Assembly: GCA_041402045.1 (NCBI GenBank)
Contig: JAWKSZ010000014.1
Location: forward strand, 76,594 to 140,593
Direction of reading: 5' to 3'
Source of the DNA: JAGQRJ01 sp041402045
GTDB taxonomy: Bacteria > Planctomycetota > J058
DNA length: 64,000 nucleotides
Numbering within the stretch: position 1 is the first letter of the stretch; each line of letters begins with the position of its first letter. Made by a program: the position numbers and the translations under genes. The notes below the pieces were generated by a model. The model did not search any database. It saw nothing but the letters and a program-made list of their open reading frames with translations, and was not told where the DNA came from. Of this stretch, positions 53,905 through 61,861 are shown piece by piece.

Positions 53905-56108
53905 GTGAGACTGAACCCCGCCCTGACCGCGGCGGCCGTCCTCCTGGCCGTCGCCGGGCCCGTCTGGGCCCAGGACAAGCCGCGCGACGACGCCACCCGC
54001 AAGTTCTTCTTCAACCCGGACAGCGAGATCAGCGCCAGCGAGCTCCTGGCCGCGTGGGGCAAGACCTTCAACGCCCTCGTGATCGAGGATCAGCAGGTCG
54101 GGCAGGCGCGGATCAAGTTCGTGACCGGCGTGCAGACCGAGCTGAGCTGGGGCGCGACCAAGAAGATCCTCGACTTCTACGAGGTCATGGTCGTCGAGGA
54201 CCAACCCACCGCCAACGGGCCGTGGGTGATCCGCGCGCACTCCAAGCGCAACATTGGGCAGAAGGAGCCGCCGCCCTGGCGCTACGTCGACGCCGACGAG
54301 AACGAGATCCCCGACCACGACGAGATCGTGACCGCGGTGTTCAAGATCAAGTACGGCGCGGGCAACGCGATCTTCGCCACGATCCGTGGCCTGGCCACCC
54401 GCGACACCAGCCGCGTGAGCAACAGCCTCTACGTGCCCGGGCCGGAGGTGATCATCATTTCGGACCTCGCCAGCCGCGTGCGCTACTACGCCCGGGTGAT
54501 CGAGGCCCTCGACGTCCAGGGTCCGCGGAAGGAAATGCGGATCTATCAGATCCAGCACGCGCCGGTGGAGGAGCTGGCGCAGATCCTGACCGCCGTGCTC
54601 CAGGCGCTGGCGGGCAGCGGCGCGGGCGGCGGCCAGGCCGGCGTCCAGATCCAGCCCCAGGGGGCGGGCGCCGCGGCCGGCGCGCCGACGGTGATCTCCG
54701 ACCCGCGCTCGAACCGCCTGATCGTGGCCGCGTTCCCCGACGACCTGCGCCTGGTAGAGCTGGTCAAGCAGGAGCTCGACGTGCGCGTGGCCCCGCCCAG
54801 CGGGCGCTTCCACGTCTACAAGTGCAAGGACGCCGACGCCGAATACCTCGCGGGCAAGATCCAGGAGCTGTTCACCGGCCAGGCCGCGCCGACCTCCACC
54901 TCGGGGGGCGGCGCCAGCGGCACCGTGCGCTCGGGAAACAGCAGCGTCTCGGGCAGCGTCGGCGGCGCCGGCGTGGCGACCCTCTCCGAGGGCACGGGGA
55001 TCGGCGACGTCGACACCCGGATCGTGGCCGACGAGCGCACCAACTCGCTCTTGATCCAGGCCGAGGAGCGCGCCTACGAGGAGATCCTCGAGGTGCTGGC
55101 CCAGCTCGACAAGAAGCGCCGGCGCGTGCTGATCGAGGCGCAGATCTGGGAGGTCTCGGAGCCCGACAGCCTCTCGATCGGCTTCGAGCTGGCGACCCTC
55201 ACCAACGCCCACGACGGCTCGATCCGCCCCTCGGCCGCCTCCGGGTTCGGCGGCTCGTCCTTCCAGCCGGTCACCAACGCCAACGGCGACACCGATCTCG
55301 CTCGCGGGTCCCGAACCAGGTCGCCTCCGGCGGCGGTCAGGCCTTCGGCGTGCTCGCGGTGCACCCCAAGGACACGTTCGATCGCCTGCCGATCATCGCC
55401 AGCGCGCTGGCGACCCACTCCGAGACCCGCCTGATCACGCGCCCGTTCACGATCACCAACGACAACACCCCGGCCACGTTCTCGATCGTCGACCGCGTGC
55501 CCTACCAGACCCAGTCGTTCAACAACGTGAACACGACCACCGGCGTCGAGTTCGTCGAGGCGCGCAGCCAGCTGAACATCGAGCCCCAGGTCAACTCCGC
55601 CGACAACCTCACGCTCAAGGTGACCCTCGAGCTGACCTCCTTCGGCGACGCCGTGGGCGGCCTGCCGCCGGGGACCAACTCGCGCACCTACGAGGGCGAG
55701 GTCACCATGCCCAACAACCGCTACATGGTGTTCGGCGGCCTCGAGCGCGAGAACGAGAACATCTCCGAGCAGAAGGTGCCCTTCCTCGGCGACATTCCGA
55801 TCCTCGGTCACCTGTTCAAGACCTGGTCGCGCAACGCGAACAAGTCCAAGCTCTACATCTTCATTCGGCCCACGATCTTCAGCGAGGCCGGCTTCACCGC
55901 CGAGACCCGGCTCGCGGACACCCTGCGCCAGGTCGTGCACGTCGACGCGCGCCGCGACGAGTGGCTGCCGCCGGTCGTCCCCGACAGCTACATGCGCCCC
56001 GCCGGGTTCGAGCTCCAGGACGAGGCCTTCGAGGTGTTCGGCACCGGCAGCGCCGACCCGGTGCGCGCCCAGGCGAGCTGGGGTATCGAGGACGAGGACG
56101 ACGACTAG
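53905..56108 (+). CDS. gspD: Type II/III secretion secretin (GspD-like), frame broken near 55310
   Basis: About 734 residues once one missing base near 55310 is restored. Signal peptide ALTAAAVLLAVAGPVWA. N-domains: N0 (residues about 30-110), N1-type repeats VFKIKYGAGNAIFATIRGL, MRIYQIQHAPVEELAQILTA and FHVYKCKDADAEYLAGKIQE, each ending in I.D.R.N.L.V-type strings. The secretin core has VLIEAQIWEVSEPDSLSIGF, then after the break FGVLAVHPKDTFDRLPIIAS, FSIVDRVPYQTQ and VPFLGDIPILGHLFK. It forms an outer-membrane channel. No other gsp, pil or sct genes are in the window, so the system cannot be typed; gspD is a tentative name. Confidence 0.88.
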
Positions 56109-56111
56109 CGC

Positions 56112-57227
56112 TCAGGGCGCGCCGAGGCCCAGCGCCTCCCGCGCGCGCCGGTAGTAGGCCTCGCGCTCGGCGAGGTGGGTCTGACCGCCGTTGATCCGCT
56201 CGGTGAGCGTCACGAAGTCCTCTCGGTCCGCGAAGCGGTTGAGGCGGTTCTGGTTCCAGAACCAGGCCGCGGTCGCGAACCCTGCCCCTGGCTGGCTGAC
56301 CAGGTCGGGGTTGCCCACCAGGTCCAGCCCCAGGCTGCGCCCGGCGCGGGCGTAGTTGTCGCGACCCGTGAGCTGCAGCGGCCCGCGCCCGCGGAAGCGG
56401 AAGCCGTCGCCGCGGCGCGTGTTCCCCAGCCGCCGCCCAGGCCGCGTCCCGGGCTCGTAGCGGTTGAAGTAGCGGCGCGGCCCGCGCTCGACCCAGTCCG
56501 TGAGCTCGTTGCTCTCGTGGGCCACGTGGGCCAGGAACGCGGCCTGCCGCAGCGGGGTGTCGATCGCGGCGTCCTGCATGGCCTGGGTCAGGTGCGGGAG
56601 GAAGCGCCGCGCGTCGCTCACCGACAGGCTGGGCATGATCTCGCGCAGACCCTCGACCGAGAGCCCGAGGCGGGCTGCGCTCCCGGTCTCGCCCAGGAGC
56701 GCGCCGCGGAGGCCCACGCCCCCCGCGCGCAGCCCGACCCGGGCGCGCACGGGCTCGGGCTGGGGCTCCGGGACCTCGTAGCGCACGCGGCTCACCGGCT
56801 CCAGCAGGCCCGCGCCGAAGCGAAAGCGCGAGCTCGCGCCGAACAGGATCGAGGTCCCGTCGGGGCGACGCATGCGGAAGGCTCGCGGGCGCACCAGGGT
56901 CACGATCCCTCGCGCGTCGACCTCCAGCAGGGACACCGTCTCCAGGAACCCGCGCACGCTGGCCGCGCACTCGGGGGCGCGCTCCAAGCTGGCGCGGATC
57001 TCCTTGGGCTCCGCGCGGAAGCGCTCGGCCGCGGCGACGCCGCGGAAGAAGTCGTGGACCGTCCCGCCGCCGTGCTCGCGTAACACGGGGAGGAGCACCA
57101 GCGGCTGGGACGGGTGTTTGGCCAGCGGCCGAACGCCGCCTCCGCCGGGTGTCCCGGCGGAGGCGGCGTTCAGGAGAAGAGAGAAGGAAAGGAGAAAAAA
57201 CGGACCAAACAGTGAGTGGGGGGGCAT
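56112..57227 (-). CDS. Secreted glycoside hydrolase family 19 (chitinase/lysozyme-like)
   Basis: 371 residues. Signal peptide LFGPFFLLSFSLLLNAASA. Residues 30-165 are unassigned; VGLRGALLGE at 171-180 also occurs in the protein at 1781-2800. The GH19 domain spans about 190-370: RQAAFLAHVAHESNELTDWV with catalytic Glu238, YFNRYEP, GDGFRFRGRGPLQLTGRDNY, and FATAAWFWNQNRLNRFAD. Bacterial GH19 enzymes of this size often cut peptidoglycan and act as endolysins, though true chitinases also occur. The end faces the secretin gene 3 bases away (convergent). Confidence 0.88.
   Translation of the reverse strand: MPPHSLFGPFFLLSFSLLLNAASAGTPGGGGVRPLAKHPSQPLVLLPVLREHGGGTVHDFFRGVAAAERFRAEPKEIRASLERAPECAASVRGFLETVSLLEVDARGIVTLVRPRAFRMRRPDGTSILFGASSRFRFGAGLLEPVSRVRYEVPEPQPEPVRARVGLRAGGVGLRGALLGETGSAARLGLSVEGLREIMPSLSVSDARRFLPHLTQAMQDAAIDTPLRQAAFLAHVAHESNELTDWVERGPRRYFNRYEPGTRPGRRLGNTRRGDGFRFRGRGPLQLTGRDNYARAGRSLGLDLVGNPDLVSQPGAGFATAAWFWNQNRLNRFADREDFVTLTERINGGQTHLAEREAYYRRAREALGLGAP
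57131..57171 (-). promoter_or_regulatory. Perfect 19-bp hairpin inside the GH19 coding region
   Basis: GAACGCCGCCTCCGCCGGG and its exact inverse are separated by only 3 bases. It encodes the end of the signal peptide and the following GTPGGGG. In mRNA this would be an extremely stable stem about 56 bases after the start codon. Confidence 0.7.
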
Positions 57228-57229
57228 GG

Positions 57230-57277
57230 GCGACTCCGACGCCCCTCCCTGGGCAAGGCCCGTGCCCGCGGAGTCGC
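57230..57277 (-). promoter_or_regulatory. Hairpin that covers the ribosome site of the GH19 gene
   Basis: On the minus strand GCGACTCCG pairs with CGGAGTCGC, which ends 2 bases before ATG 57227. The GGAG of the 3' arm is the nearest Shine-Dalgarno match, so it is buried in the stem. A second purine run (AGGGAGGGG) is in the loop. Suggests translational control of a wall hydrolase. Confidence 0.5.
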
Positions 57278-57430
57278 TTGAGGTTGGGCCCGTCCCCTGT
57301 CCAGCCCGGCAGTCGGGGTGGGTGGTTTGCGCGACGGTTGAACCGCGAGGGGCCCACTGTGACCGACGAGCAACGACGCCAGGGGCGACGAGGGCGAGCG
57401 AGCGCCGGTGGAATCAGCCCTGACGGGCCG

Positions 57431-59197
57431 CTAGTCCAGGGGGAGCGCCTGCGCCTCCGCCCAGGCCGTGAGCTCGGCGCCGGCCTCGGGATCGCCGGTC
57501 GCCACGCGCTCGGCGAGGCCCAGGGGCGGAGCGAGCCCGATCCGGCGGGCTGCGCGCAGCGCCTCCGCCGCGGCGGGCAGGTCCTCGGCTTGCCAGGCGA
57601 GCTGCGCCGCCCAGGCCCACACCGCGGGGTGCGGGTGCTCGAGGGCCTGGTAGCGCGAGAAGGCCTCTCGCGCCGTGGCGAGGGCTGCGGGTCCGCCCTC
57701 GCGCCCCGCGCGCCACACCGCCGTGGCCGCGACGGAGGTCGCGTGGTCGGCGGTCCAGGCGTCGTCGAGCACGACCCGCGCCACCCTCAGCGCCTCGCGG
57801 TAGCGCTCGGCGAGGGCCAGGGCGTGGGCGAGGTAGGCCGAGTCGCCCTCGGGCTCGAGCACGGTCAGCGCGTCGTCCAGCCGGCCGACGAGGGTCAGCG
57901 CCCGGCCGGTGAGGATCGCCGCCTCGTGGCGCTCGCGGCGATCGGTCAGGGCCTCGAGCAGGGTCAGGCCCAGCTCGGCGGCGGGGGCGAACCGCTCGAG
58001 CACGACGAGCAGGCGCAGTCGGCGCACCTCGAGCACCTGCGCCTCTTCCGGGGTCGCCAGGGGGCGCGCGCCGTCGATCAGCTCGAGGTAGGCCTCCGCC
58101 TGGGCGCCGTGTCCGGTCCAAGCCTTGATCACCTGCGCCAGGAGCGCCGGCCTCCGCGCGCACGCGTCGGCCAGCCCCCACAGGAGCGCCTCGCAGGCCG
58201 CGAGCTCGCGCCGGATCACGCCGTTCACCAGGAGCAGGATCCGGAAGCACTCGGCCTCGAGGCTCGCGGGGTCGAGCTCGAGGGCCGCGCGCAGCCGCAA
58301 CAACGCGGCGACCTCGTAGGCGACCTCCGGGGCGAGGGCCGTCGCGGGGGAGCTGTCGACCTCGGGCACGAGGTCGGCGATCCGGGCCGTCGCCTCCGCG
58401 ACCAGGGCCTGGGTCGCCGCGTCGGCGCCGGGGCCGGCCGCGCGGGCCAGGGGCACGGCGTCTGAGACGCGCTCCTCGTCCAGGAGGACGCGCACCGCGC
58501 GCAGCCGGGCCTCCCGCGCCAGGTCGGCGGGGGTCTCGGGCGTGAGCGCGGCGCAGGCCTCCTGGGGGCGACCGGCGCCCAGGAGCGCGCGCACCCGGGC
58601 CGGGGCGCGCCACACCTCGGCGACCGCGGTGTCCTCCGCGGTCAGGCGCGTGGCGAGCTGCAGCAAAGCGGCGGTTACGCCCGCCCGCGCGTGGCGCGGG
58701 CGATCGCCTCGAGCACGTCGAGCTCCGGTACCGGCCCCGGCCCGGCGCGCTGCGCAGCTCCGCCTGGGCCCGGCTGCGCATGACCTCGGAGTCCAGCGCG
58801 TTCGCCGCCGCGCGCAGCGTCTGCTGCTCGCGGCTCGCGGGCAGGCCTCGGAGGGCCTCCCGCGCGGCGCTGACCGGGCCGGCTCGAGCAGCGCGCCCAA
58901 CGTCTGGAAGCGCGCGAGCTCGGTCCGCTCCGCGGGTGCCGTCGGTCGCCCGGCGCCGCGGGCGTCGACCGCGGGTCCTCGAGCTCTGCAGGGCCTGGCC
59001 CAGGTCGCGGGTGGCCGGGCGCCCGGGCAGCGCTGCGTGGGGGCGGCAGGGTCGCGCGGAGGAGGAACCACGCCGCGAGCCCGAGGGCGACGGCGCCGGC
59101 GACCGCGAGCGCAGCGGTCGGCTGTCGCCGGAGGGGCGCAGCCCCGCAGGTAGCGCTCGAGGTCCCAGGCTAGCTCCGGCAGCGCCAGCGCCTGGGG
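57431..59197 (-). CDS. C-terminal helical/TPR-like part of the dual-kinase protein (many frame breaks)
   Basis: Residues after about 58690 downward are clean: VTAALLQLATRLTAEDTAVA on to AWAEAQALPLD and TAG at 57431, about 410 residues of paired helices of TPR type (LLGAGRPQEACAALTPETPA; LVGRLDDALTVLEPEGDSAY; LAERYREALRVARVVLDDAW). Between 58690 and 59197 sensible pieces occur in different frames: LAWDLERYLRGCAP (end of a kinase domain), LRRQPTAALAVAGAVALGLA+AWFLLRATLPP (membrane helix), ELARFQTLGALLE, ALRGLPASREQQTLRAAANA and ELDVLEAIARATRG. Together they read as one continuous protein with the kinase upstream, in poorly called sequence. Confidence 0.6.
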   Translation of the reverse strand, partial: PQALALPELAWDLERYLRGCAPPATADRCARGRRRRRPRARGVVPPPRDPAAPTQRCPGARPPATWARPCRARGPAVDARGAGRPTAPAERTELARFQTLGALLEPARSAPRGRPSEACPRAASSRRCARRRTRWTPRSCAAGPRRSCAARRAGAGTGARRARGDRPRHARAGVTAALLQLATRLTAEDTAVAEVWRAPARVRALLGAGRPQEACAALTPETPADLAREARLRAVRVLLDEERVSDAVPLARAAGPGADAATQALVAEATARIADLVPEVDSSPATALAPEVAYEVAALLRLRAALELDPASLEAECFRILLLVNGVIRRELAACEALLWGLADACARRPALLAQVIKAWTGHGAQAEAYLELIDGARPLATPEEAQVLEVRRLRLLVVLERFAPAAELGLTLLEALTDRRERHEAAILTGRALTLVGRLDDALTVLEPEGDSAYLAHALALAERYREALRVARVVLDDAWTADHATSVAATAVWRAGREGGPAALATAREAFSRYQALEHPHPAVWAWAAQLAWQAEDLPAAAEALRAARRIGLAPPLGLAERVATGDPEAGAELTAWAEAQALPLD

Positions 59198-60718
59198 TCA
59201 AAGGGCCGCGAGGCATACGGCGTCCAGCGCCGGGTCTCCGCCGAGCTCCGACGGCGGACGTGGAAGGGCCGCGCGCCAGCCATGAGCTCGACGTAGGAGC
59301 TGCACTCCCCGCCGGGGCGGCCTGCCGGTGAGCAGCATAGAGATGGCGCCCAGGGCGTAGACGTCGGCGGCCGGGGTCACGCGGCTGGAGTGGAACTGCT
59401 CGAGGGCGGCGTAGGCCGGGGTGCCCACGAAGGCCCGGGTCGCCGTGAGCCGTGAGCTCTCGCTCAGCCGGGCGAGGCCGAGGTCGCTCAGGCACACACG
59501 CCCGTCCCGCGCGCAGAGCGTGTTCTGCGGTTTGACGTCACGGTGCACGACCCCCGCGGCGTGGAGCGCCTCCAGGGCGCGGGCGAGCTGCTGCGTGACC
59601 TCGGCGGCGCGGCGCGGGGCGACCTGGCGCTCGGGCAGCGGCTCGCCCTCGATCAGCTCCATGGCCAGGAACGCGCGCTCGCCCTCGAGGCCGGAGGCGT
59701 GGACGCGCACGAGGTTCGGGTGCTGGACCCGCGCCATGGCCTCGGCCTCGCGCAGGAAGCGCTCGCGGTCCTGGTCCGTGCGCAGGTGCAGCACCTTGAG
59801 CGCCACGTCGCGGTTCAGCCGGGGTTCGCGGGCGCGGTAGACGACCCCCGAGCAGCCCCGCCCGAGCTCCGCGCCCAGGGTGTAGTCGGCGAAGCGCTCG
59901 GTCGTCGGCTCGAGCTCGGCCTGCGCCGCGACCAGCGCGCGGGCGAAGGCCGCGCCGTCGGAGGGGCGTTGGGCAGGGTCGAGGGCCAGGGCCTGGGCGC
60001 AGAGCTCGGCCAGGGCGGCGGGGGTGCCGGGGGGCAGGAAGATCCCGGCCTCCGCGCGCTCGAGGAGCTCGAGCAGGTTCTCGCCAGCGAAGGGGTGCCG
60101 GTCGCACAGCGCGAGGTGCAGGAGGATCCCCAGCGCCCACACGTCCGCGGTGGGCGCGGCGTCGCGCGAGCCTCCGCGCAGGTGCTCGGGGGGCGCGTAG
60201 CTCGGGGTCCCGACCACGTCGCCGCTGCGGGTCAGGGCCAGCCCGGGCTGCGCCTCGCTCAGCGCCGCCGCGCCGAGGTCGGTGACGTAGGCCCGGCCGT
60301 CGGCGCCCACGAGCACGTTCTGCGGCTTGAGGTCGCGGTGCACGACCCCGCGCGCGTGGGCGTGGCCCACGGCCTCCGCGACCTGCTGCAGGTGCTCGAG
60401 GCGCGTCAGCAGGGGCGTGGTGGCCCAGGCGCGGTCCAGGTGCTGGCCGCCCTCCACCAGGGGCAGGAGCAGGTAGAGCCGTTCCTCGATCCGCCCCGCC
60501 TCGAGGCACGCCGCGAGCTGCGGGTGTTCGAGCCGACCCGCGAGCTCGACCTCGCGCCGCAGCCGCTCCAGGCGGGGGGGCGCGAGCTCGACCTCGAGCT
60601 TGGGCAGCTTGAGCGCGTAGCGCGTGCCGGCGCGCTCGGCGCAGTAGACGCTGGCGGTGGCACCGGCGCCGAGGCGCTCCGTGAGCCGGAAGGGGCCGAA
60701 GGGGCGGGGTAGCTGCAC
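59198..60718 (-). CDS. Ser/Thr protein kinase with two tandem kinase domains
   Basis: 506 residues to the apparent TGA at 59198. Kinase 1 (residues about 8-265): [46 protein letters not shown] (DLG for DFG), TPSYAPPEHL. Kinase 2 (about 278-506): LGRGCSGVVYRA, VALKVLHL, VVHRDVKPQNTLC, LSDLGLARLSE, TPAYAALEQF (ALE for the usual APE). Both keep lysine and HRD, so both may be active. The last 40 residues (PRRGVQLLRRAHGWRAALPR) already look frameshifted; the real end is DLERYLRG further on, followed by a membrane helix and TPR-like region. Full protein about 1090 residues. Confidence 0.82.
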   Translation of the reverse strand: MQLPRPFGPFRLTERLGAGATASVYCAERAGTRYALKLPKLEVELAPPRLERLRREVELAGRLEHPQLAACLEAGRIEERLYLLLPLVEGGQHLDRAWATTPLLTRLEHLQQVAEAVGHAHARGVVHRDLKPQNVLVGADGRAYVTDLGAAALSEAQPGLALTRSGDVVGTPSYAPPEHLRGGSRDAAPTADVWALGILLHLALCDRHPFAGENLLELLERAEAGIFLPPGTPAALAELCAQALALDPAQRPSDGAAFARALVAAQAELEPTTERFADYTLGAELGRGCSGVVYRAREPRLNRDVALKVLHLRTDQDRERFLREAEAMARVQHPNLVRVHASGLEGERAFLAMELIEGEPLPERQVAPRRAAEVTQQLARALEALHAAGVVHRDVKPQNTLCARDGRVCLSDLGLARLSESSRLTATRAFVGTPAYAALEQFHSSRVTPAADVYALGAISMLLTGRPPRRGVQLLRRAHGWRAALPRPPSELGGDPALDAVCLAAL

Positions 60719-60851
60719 GCGCTCAGCGGCTCGCGGCGAGGGGGGACGTCACCCGGCCGAGTATACGGGCGGCGGCGGCGGGCCGATTCACGAGGTCCGT
60801 CCTCTGCGCTCGTGCCCGTGGGACCCAACGACGCGCAGGGTGTATGACTGG

Positions 60852-61838
60852 CTACACACCTGGGACGAGCCCGCTCAAGGCCTCGCTCAGCGCCTGCGCG
60901 TCCAGGCGCTCGGGCGGCCGCGGCGCCAGGGCGAGCTTGAGCAGCGCGTCCAGGGTCGGACGCGAGGGGCCCCAGGGCCCGGGGGGCAGACCCGTGAACC
61001 CCGCCCGCGCGGCGAGGAGGTAGGCGCCCACCGACGTCGTGGGGTAGGGCGGGCGCCCGGTCAGCGCCGCGTGGAGCAGCGCGCCGAGGGCGAAGGCGTC
61101 GGCCGCGGGGCCCACGCGGTTGGCCGCGCCGAGCTGCTCTGGGGCGAGGTAGCCCAGGGAGCCGAGGGCGGCGCTGGTCTGGGTCAGGGGCTCACCGTCG
61201 GTGAGCTTGGCCAGGCCGAAGTCGATCACGTGGGCGCGGCCCTCGTCGTCGAAGAGCACGTTCTGCGGCTTGAGGTCGCGGTGCACGACCCCCGCGCGGT
61301 GGGCGGCGGCGAGGGTCCCCGCCAGGCCCTGGATCAGACGCAGCGCGTCGGGCGGGGGCAAGGGGCTGCGCCGGGCGAGGTCCCCGCCCCGGAGCGCCGG
61401 GGTCACGAGGTAGGCGCTGCCTTCGGCGACCCCAGCGTCCAGGAGCGGGACCACCCCGGGCAGGGCCAGCGCGCGCAGGACCTCCACCTCGCGGGAGAAC
61501 CGGCGCAGGTCGGCCTCCGGCCCCAGGACCTTGAGGGCCAGGGCGCGCTCGGCGCGGGTCGCCCAGTAGACGACGCCGTGGGCGCCCCGTCCGGCTTCGA
61601 CCCCGATCCGGTAGCCCGCCCACTCGAGCGCTGGCGGCGGCGCGGCGCGCCAGCGGGCGAGGGCGCGGAGGTAGGTCTCGGGCTCCAGCTCGCGCTCCAG
61701 GACCCCCAGCGGCGAGAGCCCGAGCTCGAGGGCGCGACGGGCGCGGGCGGCGTGGACGACGAGGGTCGGCTGCACCGCGCAGCAGTGGCCCCAGAGTTGC
61801 TGGTCACGTTCGCGCTGGAAGGGGAGGCGGAGCTTCAC
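60852..61838 (-). CDS. Ser/Thr protein kinase, soluble
   Basis: 328 residues, GTG start. About 75 N-terminal residues of unknown type ([40 protein letters not shown]) precede the kinase: [51 protein letters not shown]. No membrane helix. The N-terminal segment resembles the short N-domains seen before kinases in planctomycetes. Its start lies 23 bases from the start of the divergent sigma-54 activator, which suggests joint regulation. Confidence 0.88.
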   Translation of the reverse strand: MKLRLPFQRERDQQLWGHCCAVQPTLVVHAARARRALELGLSPLGVLERELEPETYLRALARWRAAPPPALEWAGYRIGVEAGRGAHGVVYWATRAERALALKVLGPEADLRRFSREVEVLRALALPGVVPLLDAGVAEGSAYLVTPALRGGDLARRSPLPPPDALRLIQGLAGTLAAAHRAGVVHRDLKPQNVLFDDEGRAHVIDFGLAKLTDGEPLTQTSAALGSLGYLAPEQLGAANRVGPAADAFALGALLHAALTGRPPYPTTSVGAYLLAARAGFTGLPPGPWGPSRPTLDALLKLALAPRPPERLDAQALSEALSGLVPGV

Positions 61839-61861
61839 GTATGGGAGTATTCAAGAGCACC

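Noticed and set aside
53905..56108. Part of a full type II or type III secretion locus
   Set aside because: Only the secretin is present; neighbours on both sides are unrelated, so the system type cannot be claimed.
56112..57227. Phage endolysin as evidence of a prophage
   Set aside because: GH19 has a signal peptide and no holin, integrase or structural phage genes are nearby.
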